A stretch of 61,210 bases of DNA from Planctomycetota bacterium (GCA_021776805.1 JAJFFD010000178.1:1-61210); one strand, 5' to 3'; counted from the stretch's first letter, positions 16,966 to 26,728 are shown. The notes: generated by a model from the sequence alone, not told the origin. Numbers and translations are program-made.

Positions 16966-18048
16966 ATGCGCATCGTTCACGTGGATCCAGAACAGGCCTT
17001 CTCTGGCGGAGAAGTACAGGTCTTCCTCTTGATGGACGGACTACGTAGCCGGGGCCACGACTGTGTTCTGGCCTGCTCCCCTGGGAGCGCTGCAGAATCG
17101 AAGGCCGAAGCCGAGGGCTTCGCGGTCCATAGCCTGGCCATGCGCAACGATTTCGATATCTCAGCAGTGTTGCGTCTTCGCCGCCACATCAAGGCATCCT
17201 CTCCGGACTTGGTTCATCTGCACACTGGGCGCGCAAATTGGATCGGTGGTATGGCTGCCGCTTCCCTTGGGCTTCCTGCCGTAAGTACTCGACGCATGGA
17301 CCGCCGGGTCAAGCGCAATTGGCGCACTCGATTGCTCTATGGGCGGTTGGTCAAGCGGGTCGCAGCCATATCCCCTGCAGTGCTCCGACACCTCCTGGAT
17401 GCTGGCGTCCCTGAGGATCGCACTCGACTGATATGGAGCTCTGTGGATCCGACAACTCTGCGGCCCGGCGAGAGCAGAGAGCAATTGCGAAGGGCCATGG
17501 ATCTGCGGAGTGATCAGGTCCTGGCAATCGCCGCTGGCAACCTCGTCCCCCGCAAGGGCTACAGCAATCTACTGTCGGCCATGTCGCACCTGGAGGGACC
17601 GCAGAGCATGCAACTTTGGATCGCGGGCGAGGGAGAAGAGCGGCAGGCCCTCGAGAAGCAGATATCGGAGCAGGGCCTGGAAGACCGCGTGCGCTTGCTC
17701 GGTCAGCGCCGGGACATGCCGGAGCTTCTCGCGGCCTGCGATCTCTTCGTCATGCCTTCTCTCGCGGAAGGATTGGGGATCGCCGCGCTGGAGGCCATGG
17801 CCGCCGCAAGGCCTGTCATCGCATCAGCAGTCGGAGGCCTCGGCGAACTCGTAGTCGATGCTGAGACAGGGCTCTTGGTTCCGGCTGGTGACATACCAGC
17901 TCTAGCGAAGGCCATGGCCACACTTGCCAGCGACACCGGGCTCCGCCAGCGACTGGCGGCTGCCGGTCCGCAGAGAGTGGCCAGCGGCTTCCTCGCCGAC
18001 CAAATGGTCGAGGCGTATATCCAGCTCTACCGCGAGGTCCTGGAGTAA
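16966..18048 (+). CDS. Glycosyltransferase family 4
   Basis: A 360-residue protein from ATG 16966; an upstream in-frame extension to 16804 overlaps the divergent gene and lacks family similarity. It starts MRIVHVDPEQAFSGGEVQV, the usual GT4 N-terminal strand and glycine turn. The C-terminal Rossmann half has AAGNLVPRKGYSNLL, LWIAGEGEERQALE, VRLLGQRRDMPELLAACDLFVMPSLAEGLGIAALEAMA with the E-x7-E donor-binding motif, and GGLGELVVDAETGLLVPAGD. It transfers a sugar from an NDP-sugar, likely to a lipid or polysaccharide. No sugar specificity can be read. Confidence 0.9.
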   Translation: MRIVHVDPEQAFSGGEVQVFLLMDGLRSRGHDCVLACSPGSAAESKAEAEGFAVHSLAMRNDFDISAVLRLRRHIKASSPDLVHLHTGRANWIGGMAAASLGLPAVSTRRMDRRVKRNWRTRLLYGRLVKRVAAISPAVLRHLLDAGVPEDRTRLIWSSVDPTTLRPGESREQLRRAMDLRSDQVLAIAAGNLVPRKGYSNLLSAMSHLEGPQSMQLWIAGEGEERQALEKQISEQGLEDRVRLLGQRRDMPELLAACDLFVMPSLAEGLGIAALEAMAAARPVIASAVGGLGELVVDAETGLLVPAGDIPALAKAMATLASDTGLRQRLAAAGPQRVASGFLADQMVEAYIQLYREVLE

Positions 18049-18146
18049 GCAGGCCGGCAATAGGCTGTACCGCTGCGCAGGACGGGATCCTGCTATGATT
18101 CTGGACCTGCCCCCTCACCCTCCGGTTCTCATTCCCACCCCCCCCC

Positions 18147-20801
18147 ATGAAGGCATCCGCACCCTGCGTTCTCCTCGCGTTCCTGCTCGCCGCCTGCATC
18201 CACTCCACGAACCCCGATCCACGGGCGCTCATGGATGATCTTGCTCCCACGGTCAATGACGAGGGGGGCGAGGAGGAGCTTCGCTCCCATCCTCATGGCA
18301 GTCTCATGCGCGCTCAGTCGCGAGTAAATCAGGGAGAGAGCCTGCCGCCTCGGGCCTTCAGCATTGCCCTGGACCAGCGCCGCAAAACTCTCGAGGCATC
18401 GCCAGAAGTTCCGAGCACCATGCCGGAGGACTGGGAATGGCTGGGCCCGGGCAACATCGGCGGGCGCATCCGCGCGATCGTCATTCACCCGAGCAGCACG
18501 AATACTATGTGGGCAGGAGCTGCCTCCGGTGGCGTCTGGAAAACCGTCAATGGCGGTCAGAGCTGGGCGCCCCTCGATGACTACCCAGCCAGCCTGGCCA
18601 TTGGTTGCATGGTGATGGAACCCGGCAACCCAGATCACCTCTACGTCGGCACGGGAGAAGGTGGCTACTTCGACACCATCGAAGGCACCTCAAATACAGC
18701 CGCGATCCTCGGTGCCGGCATCTTCGAATCGACAGATGGCGGCGATACCTGGAACCAGATGCCAAGCACGGACAATGCCAACTTCCAGGCCGTCAGTCGC
18801 ATGGTCATCGATCCACGGAACACCGCCATCATCTTCGCTGCGACGCGAGAGGGGATTTTTCACAGCCAGGACACCGGAGCCACTTGGACCCAGCGCAGTT
18901 TCGAACCTGCCTTGGACATCGACATCCATCCCACGGATTCGAGCAAGATGCTTGCGGGGCAGGGACATGATACTTGCCTCTACTCAACTGACGCGGGCCT
19001 GTCCTGGCAGGAGGCCAGCGGCTTCAGCGGTGACGTTCACCGCACAGAAGTCGCCTATGCAGTTAGCAACCCTGATGTGGTCTACGCGGCCATGTCCATC
19101 CCGCAGAATTCAATCATCAGCAGCCTGTCCATCTGGCGCAGCGATGACGGCGGACAGACCTTTGTGCGCAAGACTGTCGTCGGCGACGAGATCAACTCTC
19201 TGGCTAACTACACCACGGCCCTCTTCGTCGACCCGACAAATGCAGACCGGATTCTGTTTGGTGGCCAGACCATTCGCAGGTCTGCCGACCAAGGAGTGAC
19301 TCACTTCTCTATCAGCGGAGGCACACATTCTGACCACCACGTAATCATCCCGCATCCGGCCTTCAACGGCATCAGCTTCAACAGGGTCATCGGCGGCAAT
19401 GACGGCGGCGTCTTTTTCCGTGATGAACCCTTCATTTCATCCTCCTGGACAGAGTTGAACAACAACCTGGGAGTGACTCAGTTCTACGGCGCTGCGGTCA
19501 ACCCCACGACCGGTGTCGTCACCGGTGGCACCCAGGACAATGGCTCCATGCGCTTCGACGGCGACCCGGAGGCATGGGTCAAGGTACTTGGCGGGGATGG
19601 CGGTTTCTGCGCCGTTGACCCCACCGAAGCGGACCTCTTCTACGTAGAAACGCAGAACCTGGGCATTCGACGCGTACGCAACGTCACCGAGGTCACCGCT
19701 ATCGCCGGAGGAATCTCGGACACGGAGAACTTCATCCCCTACTTCATGGTGGATCCGAACCTGCCCGGCAGAATGCTCGCCGCCGGTCGCAGTCTCTGGC
19801 GAAGCGAAGATGTTCGCCTGGGAAACCCACCCACCTGGAGCATCATCAAGCCTAGCTTCTGCCCGGAAAACCACTTCGTCGGCAACAACCCCTGCAACAT
19901 CTCGACCATCGCAGTAGCCGAGGGAGACTCGGATATCATCTGGGTAGGGCACAACGACGGCAGCCTCTTTCGCAGCCCGAACGGCAGCAGCGCCAATCCG
20001 GGATGGCTCAGGACGGACCTTGGCCTGCCCAATCGCTGGGTATCGCGGATCGCCATCGATCCACGCAATCACGGACGGGTGTACGTGAGCATGATGGGTT
20101 ACCAGAGCAACAATCTCTGGCGGACTCTCGACAACGGAATCACCTGGACGCAGATTACTGGTAGCGGAGCGAACTCCCTGCCCAACAGCCCGATTACGGC
20201 GATCGCTGTGCACCCGGCCGTGTCCGGAGTATTGGTTGCAGGCACAGACTTCGGCATCTACCGGTCACTCGATGATGGCAACTCCTGGACCACGAGCTCG
20301 GCAGGCCCCGGCAACGCTGCGATCGAAGAATTGCTCTGGCGAAACGAAGACGAGCTCTACGTGGTGACTCACGGCCGTGGCATCTACAAGTCGAAGTTCA
20401 GCTTCGATGTCGCGGTGAGCGAGCACTTGGGGCAGGGCTGCGGACTCACCGGCACGCCAGCGCTCAACTCCACAGCACCTGAGGTCGGTAGCATCCTGGA
20501 TTTCGATCTATCAGGGGCGAGCCCTAACTCTCCCGCAGTCCTGCTGCTCTCGTCTGGCCCACCAAGCCCCCTCGACCTTGGACTCGGCTGCATCCTTCAA
20601 GTCTCTGTCGGTCGCAGTTACGTATTCCGCAGTGGACTCACTGACGCCCTTGGCAATATCAACTTCAATGCCTCCCTCGTCAGCGCCGCAGACCTAATCG
20701 GCTCAGAGTTCACCAGCCAATGCGCCATCCAAGTCAATGGCGGCCCGGTTCTCGGCGTAGCCGAGATGTCCAATGGACTCCGACTGGTGGTGGGACTCTG
20801 A
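18147..20801 (+). CDS. Large secreted BNR/VPS10-type beta-propeller lipoprotein
   Basis: An 884-residue protein with a lipoprotein-like leader (VLLAFLLAAC). Residues about 95-760 form beta-propeller repeats with Asp-box/BNR-like motifs such as SGGVWKTVNGGQSW, ESTDGGDTWNQM, STDAGLSWQE, RSADQGVTH and RSLDDGNSWTT, similar to sortilin/VPS10 or photosystem-II-stability-like propellers. The final 120 residues (from LGQGCGLTG to SNGLRLVVGL) share the terminal module of the kelch protein at 13322..14746. The propeller may bind glycans or proteins at the surface. Sialidase catalysis is not supported because I see no RIP/FRIP arginine motif. Confidence 0.82.
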   Translation: MKASAPCVLLAFLLAACIHSTNPDPRALMDDLAPTVNDEGGEEELRSHPHGSLMRAQSRVNQGESLPPRAFSIALDQRRKTLEASPEVPSTMPEDWEWLGPGNIGGRIRAIVIHPSSTNTMWAGAASGGVWKTVNGGQSWAPLDDYPASLAIGCMVMEPGNPDHLYVGTGEGGYFDTIEGTSNTAAILGAGIFESTDGGDTWNQMPSTDNANFQAVSRMVIDPRNTAIIFAATREGIFHSQDTGATWTQRSFEPALDIDIHPTDSSKMLAGQGHDTCLYSTDAGLSWQEASGFSGDVHRTEVAYAVSNPDVVYAAMSIPQNSIISSLSIWRSDDGGQTFVRKTVVGDEINSLANYTTALFVDPTNADRILFGGQTIRRSADQGVTHFSISGGTHSDHHVIIPHPAFNGISFNRVIGGNDGGVFFRDEPFISSSWTELNNNLGVTQFYGAAVNPTTGVVTGGTQDNGSMRFDGDPEAWVKVLGGDGGFCAVDPTEADLFYVETQNLGIRRVRNVTEVTAIAGGISDTENFIPYFMVDPNLPGRMLAAGRSLWRSEDVRLGNPPTWSIIKPSFCPENHFVGNNPCNISTIAVAEGDSDIIWVGHNDGSLFRSPNGSSANPGWLRTDLGLPNRWVSRIAIDPRNHGRVYVSMMGYQSNNLWRTLDNGITWTQITGSGANSLPNSPITAIAVHPAVSGVLVAGTDFGIYRSLDDGNSWTTSSAGPGNAAIEELLWRNEDELYVVTHGRGIYKSKFSFDVAVSEHLGQGCGLTGTPALNSTAPEVGSILDFDLSGASPNSPAVLLLSSGPPSPLDLGLGCILQVSVGRSYVFRSGLTDALGNINFNASLVSAADLIGSEFTSQCAIQVNGGPVLGVAEMSNGLRLVVGL

Positions 20802-20848
20802 GAGAAGGGAGCGCGATTCCGATGTGCTGTCTTCAGACCTGGAGCCAA

Positions 20849-22057
20849 CTAGGCGTAGGTCTTTGGCAATGCAGGATTCAGATGCATGAGCACATCGTAG
20901 ACGGAGACGCCGGTAGCCAGAGATTGCTGACTGGGATGAATATCGGGATGCTCCGGGCCCAAGATGGTCGCGACCTGGCCAAGCTCCACTGATCGCTCAG
21001 GACCGAGCTCCACCATGCAATGGCTCGCGGACACCGCACCGACTATCGGATAGCTGTCCTTCCCGATAAGCACACGAGCACCTTTGACAAAGTCTCGGGG
21101 CACGCCATCAACGTGACCTGCCGGGAGTGTCGCGATCCAAGTCGGCTCTGTGGCAACGTACTTACGACCATAGCCCGCTGCATCCCCCTTACGCAGCTGC
21201 TCCACGCGAACCACACGGCAACGCATACTCAGAGCGGGGCGCAGCTCTGCCATCGCCATCTCTTCCTTCGGAGAGGTGGGATAGGCGCCATACAAGGAAA
21301 TCCCGGGGCGCACCATGTCGAGCCTGGCTTCCGGCACATGGTAGACGCCATTCGAAGAGGCTGCGTGCAGGCGGCCAACATCGACTCCGCGGGTCTTCAA
21401 TTCTGCAGCCAGCTCGACAAAGCGTCGCAACTGCACACGATCGAATTCTGGATCCTCGGTGAAGCCCATGAAGCAACCTTGAATACTCAAGTCACTGCGC
21501 TTTGCTAGCTCGGTGATCCAATCACTGGCTCGGTGATAGGGCATACCCAGGCGACCGAGCCCTGTGTCCAAGTACAGATGCGCCAGAATCGCTTTCTCGG
21601 TCTTGCGTTTGATCTGCTTGATCCGCTCTGCCTCGTCCTCTCGATAGAGACTCAGCTGGATCTCCTTCTCCACCATCTCTCGCGCTGCATCGAGACTAGA
21701 GGTACCCATATGGAGAATGGGCTTCTTGATCCCGCCAGCACGCAGGGCCAGGGCAGCATCGACTTTTACAACGGCGAAGCCCAGCACCCCTGGTTCCTGC
21801 TCGAGCAAGAGCGCCGTCGGCACGAGTCCGAGTCCATAGGCGTTGTTCTTTACCACCGCCAATACCGGGCGCTTCCCGGCGAGTGACTGCAATTGCTTGA
21901 GATTGAATTTCAGAGCCTCTGCACTCACTTCGATCCAGGGATCGAAGCGTTCATCCCCAGAGTCCTGAATTGAACCTGACCCCATGCGGGTCAGAGCTCC
22001 ACCGGTAATCGCCCCGAGCACGGAGTTAGCGATGAGGTTGCGGCGAGTAAGCTTCAT
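20849..22057 (-). CDS. alr: Exported alanine racemase (PLP fold type III)
   Basis: A 402-residue protein from ATG 22057; the longer frame to 22195 overlaps the divergent sulfatase and lacks sense. The N-terminus LTRRNLIANSVLGAITGGAL reads as a twin-arginine (Tat) signal. The PLP-lysine motif is AVVKNNAYGLG with K70; GRLGMPYHR and GISLYGAYP follow. The C-terminal region carries AGYGRKYVA with the tyrosine expected to act as second base. In canonical enzymes the PLP motif is VVKADAYGHG; the changes here are modest. Export suggests periplasmic D-amino-acid production, as in broad-spectrum racemases, rather than cytoplasmic D-Ala supply. It lies divergent from the sulfatase. Confidence 0.88.
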   Translation of the reverse strand: MKLTRRNLIANSVLGAITGGALTRMGSGSIQDSGDERFDPWIEVSAEALKFNLKQLQSLAGKRPVLAVVKNNAYGLGLVPTALLLEQEPGVLGFAVVKVDAALALRAGGIKKPILHMGTSSLDAAREMVEKEIQLSLYREDEAERIKQIKRKTEKAILAHLYLDTGLGRLGMPYHRASDWITELAKRSDLSIQGCFMGFTEDPEFDRVQLRRFVELAAELKTRGVDVGRLHAASSNGVYHVPEARLDMVRPGISLYGAYPTSPKEEMAMAELRPALSMRCRVVRVEQLRKGDAAGYGRKYVATEPTWIATLPAGHVDGVPRDFVKGARVLIGKDSYPIVGAVSASHCMVELGPERSVELGQVATILGPEHPDIHPSQQSLATGVSVYDVLMHLNPALPKTYA

Positions 22058-22173
22058 GGATCTCCTGACAAAGCCGAAGCGAAGCAGCCAACTATAGTGA
22101 GATGTAGGGCTAACCAAGCTCGAAGCCTCGGTATTCTTGACTCGGAAATACTGCTCAACCCCAGTCAGCAAGC

Positions 22174-23667
22174 ATGCCAGCAGGACAGATCCCATACGCC
22201 GTGATTCTTGCCTTGTTCATGTTGGTCGCCTGCAAAGGCGAAGAGAGCCAAGCGGGACAGCCAAGGGCGCCTAACATTGTCATCATCTTCATCGATGACA
22301 TGGGCTACGAGGACATCGAACCCTTCGGCGCAAGTGGCATCGAAACGCCAAACCTCAATCGCATGGCAGCAGAAGGGATGCGATTCACCGACTTCGCCGT
22401 CCCCTCCTCAGTCTGCTCCGCATCCAGAGCGGCCTTACTCACAGGCTGCTACAACCGCAGAGTCAGTATCTCGGGGGCCCTCGGCCCCAGAGCTAGCCAT
22501 GGGCTGCATGCGGACGAAGTGACTCTCGCTGAGATCTGCAAGCAAAAGGGATACGCGACCGCTTGTTTTGGCAAGTGGCACCTGGGACATCACCCCAAGT
22601 TCCTGCCCCTCCAACAGGGCTTCGATGAATACTACGGCCTGCCCTACTCAAACGACATGTGGCCCTTCCATCCCGACTACGTGGATTTTCCGGAGGGCAC
22701 CGCCAAGCGCAAGAAGGGTTATCCGAACCTGCCGATTATCGCCGGCAATCGAGTCATCGACAGCGAGGTCAGCGGATCGGACCAGGAACAATTGACAACC
22801 AGGTACACCGAGCGAGCGGTTGAGTTCATCGCAGAGAACAGGGAGCGCCCCTTCTTTCTCTACGTCCCGCACAGCATGGTGCATGTGCCTCTCTTCGTTT
22901 CCGACAAGTTCCGCGGCAAAAGCCAACGAGGGCTCTTTGGAGACGTGGTCATGGAACTCGACTGGTCCGTTGGGGAGATCATCGGAGCCATCGACCGCCA
23001 TGATTTGACCGAGGAAACCCTGGTCATCTTCACCTCGGACAATGGGCCATGGTTGAGCTATGGGGACCACGCAGGCGGCGCGGGCGTCTTCAGGGAAGGC
23101 AAGGGAACCCAGTTCGAAGGCGGGGTACGCGAGCCAACGATCATGCGCTGGCCAGGAATGATTCCAGCGGGATCCGAGTGCGGAGAATTGGCTGCGAGCA
23201 TCGACTTGCTGCCCACGATCGCCGCCATGATCGGGGCGGACTTGCCGGGTCACAAGATCGACGGCAAGGACATCCGCCCCCTCATGTTCGGCCAGGAGAA
23301 CGCTCTATCGCCACATGTTGCCTTTTACGGCTACTACGCTGGAGGGCAGCTGCAAACCGTTCGCGATCGACGCTGGAAGCTCCACCTCCCCCACTCCTAC
23401 CGCAGCCTCACAGCCAGCGGTGGCGGCACTGGCGGGAAGCCCAATGCCTATCAACAGCTAGAGATCGAACTCTCCCTCTTTGACCTGCAGAACGATCCCG
23501 GCGAAAGCCAGAACCTCGCGGACAAGAATCGAGATGTGGTCGAGAGACTGCTCATGCATGCGGAGCGGGCCCGTCAAGACCTCGGTGACACGCTCAGCAA
23601 GCGCGAAGGGGCAGGTCGCCGACCACATGGCGAACTCGCGCCAGGCGACGAAAGACTGGTTTGGTGA
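22174..23667 (+). CDS. Arylsulfatase A-family sulfatase, lipoprotein
   Basis: A 497-residue protein with a lipoprotein-like leader (ILALFMLVAC). The formylglycine motif is C81-S-A-S-R in SVCSASRAALLTG, with D41/D42 in FIDDMGYED as Ca2+ ligands. Further sites include GKWHLGH near 130, HSMVHVPL near 235, and TSDNGPWLSYGDH near 290. Type-I sulfatases remove sulfate esters from glycans or aryl compounds and need maturation of the Cys by a formylglycine-generating enzyme or anSME. The C-terminus (SLFDLQNDPGESQNLA) is typical of the planctomycete sulfatases. It fits the sulfotransferase-rich context, where sulfate is both added and removed. Confidence 0.93.
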   Translation: MPAGQIPYAVILALFMLVACKGEESQAGQPRAPNIVIIFIDDMGYEDIEPFGASGIETPNLNRMAAEGMRFTDFAVPSSVCSASRAALLTGCYNRRVSISGALGPRASHGLHADEVTLAEICKQKGYATACFGKWHLGHHPKFLPLQQGFDEYYGLPYSNDMWPFHPDYVDFPEGTAKRKKGYPNLPIIAGNRVIDSEVSGSDQEQLTTRYTERAVEFIAENRERPFFLYVPHSMVHVPLFVSDKFRGKSQRGLFGDVVMELDWSVGEIIGAIDRHDLTEETLVIFTSDNGPWLSYGDHAGGAGVFREGKGTQFEGGVREPTIMRWPGMIPAGSECGELAASIDLLPTIAAMIGADLPGHKIDGKDIRPLMFGQENALSPHVAFYGYYAGGQLQTVRDRRWKLHLPHSYRSLTASGGGTGGKPNAYQQLEIELSLFDLQNDPGESQNLADKNRDVVERLLMHAERARQDLGDTLSKREGAGRRPHGELAPGDERLVW

Positions 23668-23700
23668 ACTTCGCACCGGCTCGGAATGCCGCAGTGCTAA

Positions 23701-24906
23701 TCAGAATTCCCAGCCCAAGCCCACCGTCCAACGAAAGTCATCGTTGTCCGGCGTGACCCCGTTGTTGTCACGCTGCGGATTACCGATGCGATCCCACTGA
23801 AAAGTCACGTCGAGGTCCAGGTCCTTCCAGAGGTCCACGGACAGGGTCGCCACCATGTGCTGATCCGTGCTACTGGTATCAGCGGGATCCGTAGCCAGGC
23901 TGTAGTCCAGGTCGAGCTCGATATCATCGGTGATGTCCCAATCCAGATTGATAATCGGGCCCAGGAAGGCACTGGAATCGTCGTCGTCTTCTCCGGGCTG
24001 GGTGTCCTTGTACCGCGTGTAGCGCCAACCACCGGTTAGGGCGATATCCCAATCTACATCGGCAGTATCCATCAGGTGATAGCCAAAGCCCACACCAGGG
24101 GTGAACTGGTAGTCGATGTTCTGGAACTCGTCGCTGTAGAGGCCAAAGCTCATGGGAATCAAGAACCACTTCTCGCTGATGTACAAGTCCCAGCGACCGT
24201 TGAGGCGATTGTTGTCGACCGTCTTGTCGCCGTCCGTCTCAGAGTAGTTACCTAGATAGTCGAGTGTGACCCGGGCGTAGGGGGAACGGCGGATGACACC
24301 TATCTGTGTCGTTTCCGTGGTTTGCTTGGTGTTGCCCGACTGAGATGTGAGGCCGAAGCTCACCTTTCCAGACCAGTAGTCCGCTTCGTCTTGCTGGCCA
24401 GGCACGATGGAAAGGATCTCGTCCCGCTTGTACTCATGGCTACCATCGGCGGAGCCGATGATGATCTTGCCCTCCCTCATAAGCAGGGTCCCTGTGTGTA
24501 CTCCGAGACCGATGATCACGACCGTGTTTTGCCGTGGCGAACGAATCTCGACCACATCGCCCCAGTCAAGGTAGAGGTAGTTCAGCTCGTCACTGTCGAA
24601 CTCAAAGTTCTTGTCCCGGTAGGTCTTCAAGTCACCTTTGAGCCACTCCCCTGAGACCAGTTTGATCCAATCAAAGTCCTTTGGATTGGGCGTAGGCGGC
24701 TGCCAAGGATCTTGCTTCTTTTCAGCCTCTTGCACTGCTGGTCGCGCCGGATCTTGCGGCACCCAGTGCACCGCGGCGATGGCGGATTCCGAGCTCTCGA
24801 GCTGCTGGTAGAGGTCTTGCGTGACCTTGCGCTGCTGCCTGTAACCAGCACAAGAGGCTAGAGCGAGGCAGGCAAGCAGGAGAAGACACTGCCTCCAATG
24901 CGGCAT
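23701..24906 (-). CDS. DUF481-type outer-membrane beta-barrel lipoprotein
   Basis: A 401-residue protein from ATG 24906, where a clear lipoprotein leader starts (CLLLLACLALASC). The N-terminal part (about 70-190) has an SH3-like segment: WIKLVSGEWLKGDLKTYRDKNFEFDSDEL. From about residue 205 (YWSGKVSFGLTSQSGNTKQTT) the DUF481 barrel begins, with alternating strands up to the terminal WTVGLGWEF, an aromatic-ended beta signal. Related proteins (YdiY) are acid- or salt-induced in E. coli. A much longer frame to 25242 has no family similarity at its N-terminus. It converges with the sulfatase, with 33 bases between stops. Confidence 0.85.
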   Translation of the reverse strand: MPHWRQCLLLLACLALASCAGYRQQRKVTQDLYQQLESSESAIAAVHWVPQDPARPAVQEAEKKQDPWQPPTPNPKDFDWIKLVSGEWLKGDLKTYRDKNFEFDSDELNYLYLDWGDVVEIRSPRQNTVVIIGLGVHTGTLLMREGKIIIGSADGSHEYKRDEILSIVPGQQDEADYWSGKVSFGLTSQSGNTKQTTETTQIGVIRRSPYARVTLDYLGNYSETDGDKTVDNNRLNGRWDLYISEKWFLIPMSFGLYSDEFQNIDYQFTPGVGFGYHLMDTADVDWDIALTGGWRYTRYKDTQPGEDDDDSSAFLGPIINLDWDITDDIELDLDYSLATDPADTSSTDQHMVATLSVDLWKDLDLDVTFQWDRIGNPQRDNNGVTPDNDDFRWTVGLGWEF

Positions 24907-25171
24907 CGGAGCTGACCACAGGACCGTCTTCGCCACGTAGCTGAGGCAAGGCATGGTTGACTGGATTCGAGATGGGTGCTGCGCAGGCGAGGGGGAGCAG
25001 GATGATGCCCGATAGACCCTCGAAAAGTAAATCCTAGTTTCACCAAGAGGCGTGGATTCGCTCCCCTGATATGCTCTTCGCATCCACGTCACGGAAGAGC
25101 AAGCAGACCTTCTTGGAAATGACCCGACCGCCCGACCAGCCGAAGAACTCGGGAGGGGCCGGTCAGGGGTT

Positions 25172-26716
25172 GTGTACCTCACCGCGGATGCGCAGAAGCG
25201 CCCCATTGCCCGCAAAGTCTTCATCGGCGAAGGGCTAAGCAAGCTCGTCCTTTACGTCTTGACCGGGGCACCCAATCCCTACAGCTGGAATGAGGACGCG
25301 GTGCGTTGCGCTCATTACCGACGGGTCCTCCTGCAGCAGCTGGTTCGCTACTGGCTGCCCGGAAAATTGCAGCTCCCGCATGCGGCAGGCTGGGACTGGG
25401 ACGAGCAGCAGCGCGTCTGGGCTCTGAGCGCCGGCTTCGTGAGGGGTCGACAAGCACCCCTGGATCTCGGCCGCCTGAGCCAGGAGCAAGACCCTCTGCG
25501 GCAACTCCTGGACGAAGTCATGCGCCCCCTCCAGAAGCAATTACTGGCGGCAGGCATGGCAGGGCTGGTATGGCAAGCGGGGCTGGGCAACCCAGTTGCC
25601 GCTAATAACTTCCTGCTAGTAGAGGCGGAAGGAAAAGCCCCCCACTGGGCCTGGATCGATATCGAGTCAGGTGTTCCAGCACTCTTCGCCCTCAATCCGC
25701 TCGCCCTGTTTGGCTTCTACTTGCCTCTGGCCTGGCGGCTCAAGCGCCCACCCTTCGACGACGTCGATATCCCTCGTCTACGCGAGTATCTAGCGGATGA
25801 ATCCGCTGGCCTTCTCGAGGAGCTCGGCGAAGACAGCTTGCATGAGATACGCACAACGATCGACCAACTCGATGTCTGCCAAGGACGCTGGAAAAGCCTG
25901 AGCCGATTGCAGAGGTCCGTAGAATCCGCGCGGGTCAGGGGACGGATCAGCGATGCTGAGGCAGCGTACTACCGCCAGCATGGTCTGCGCTGGAACGCGC
26001 GGGTCTGCAGCTACGCCGCGTATCGGTCGACTGGTAAGGGCCTATCCCTGCTCAGTAAGCTGGGCGGCAGGCTGCGCAAAGTGGACTACGGCAAGTTCGC
26101 TCGCTCTGTCGCCGGCTTTCTGATCTCTGAACGCTTCCGAGAGCACATGGCTCGCAAGTACGTGGCGCTGAGGATCCGCAGCTGCCGCCGACGCCAAATG
26201 CTGGAGCAGTCTGTCGCAAACGACCTACGGCGAGAGCTGCGTGACAACGAAGCGAGCGCCTACATCACCGACTTTGGCGTGCACCTGGCAGTCAAGCCCT
26301 TCGTCAAGATCACGGAATTCTGGATCTTCCCAGCCATGTATCTCGCAGGCAGCATCGAGCTGGGCACCGTGGCTGTGTTCGGAATCCTTCTGGGTCCAGC
26401 GGCGCGCACTGCTTACACGCTCTTCCGGGCAACCCAAGCCCTGCTACGCCGTCATCCTCTACCATGGGTGGCCTTGTTGGTCGGTATGGCGCCGGTAATC
26501 GGCAATGCGGCGTACCCGGCGCAGCTTACCTACAGTGGAGCCAGGCGCGGAGCACGACTGCCGCGCTTCATTCTCCACGACTGCTGCGCCACCATGGGTC
26601 GCGCGGTGCCAATCTGGGGAGGCAAGGACACACTCTTTGAGCACTGGTTCAGCCGCCTACCCAGACTCATCGAGTTGCGCTCGCGACGCAAGCTGGCCGA
26701 GACCCCTAGCAGCTAG
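25172..26716 (+). CDS. Divergent kinase-like membrane protein, start uncertain
   Basis: The first canonical start is GTG 25172, but it falls inside what looks like a kinase glycine loop. Reading upstream in frame gives an open stretch back to 25070 with LGRGRSGVVYL across the start and IARKVF with the usual beta-3 lysine just after. A degenerate catalytic loop GNPVAANNFLL (residues about 139-149, Asn in place of the catalytic Asp) and a metal-site-like WIDIESG (161-167) follow. The C-terminal third carries two or three hydrophobic helices (FWIFPAMYLAGSIELGTVAV, LPWVALLVGMAPVIGNAAY). It resembles WaaP/RIO-like lipopolysaccharide kinases only distantly. It may be a pseudokinase linked to the surface-glycan genes that follow. 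Confidence 0.6.
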   Translation: MYLTADAQKRPIARKVFIGEGLSKLVLYVLTGAPNPYSWNEDAVRCAHYRRVLLQQLVRYWLPGKLQLPHAAGWDWDEQQRVWALSAGFVRGRQAPLDLGRLSQEQDPLRQLLDEVMRPLQKQLLAAGMAGLVWQAGLGNPVAANNFLLVEAEGKAPHWAWIDIESGVPALFALNPLALFGFYLPLAWRLKRPPFDDVDIPRLREYLADESAGLLEELGEDSLHEIRTTIDQLDVCQGRWKSLSRLQRSVESARVRGRISDAEAAYYRQHGLRWNARVCSYAAYRSTGKGLSLLSKLGGRLRKVDYGKFARSVAGFLISERFREHMARKYVALRIRSCRRRQMLEQSVANDLRRELRDNEASAYITDFGVHLAVKPFVKITEFWIFPAMYLAGSIELGTVAVFGILLGPAARTAYTLFRATQALLRRHPLPWVALLVGMAPVIGNAAYPAQLTYSGARRGARLPRFILHDCCATMGRAVPIWGGKDTLFEHWFSRLPRLIELRSRRKLAETPSS

Positions 26717-26728
26717 AGATTCTTGTCC

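Noticed and set aside
18147-20801. Sialidase annotation for the BNR propeller
   Set aside because: Asp-box motifs are present but no arginine triad or FRIP motif could be seen, so catalysis is not supported.
23701-25242. Longer N-terminal version of the DUF481 protein
   Set aside because: A complete lipoprotein signal starts at ATG 24906; upstream residues are unlike a real protein.
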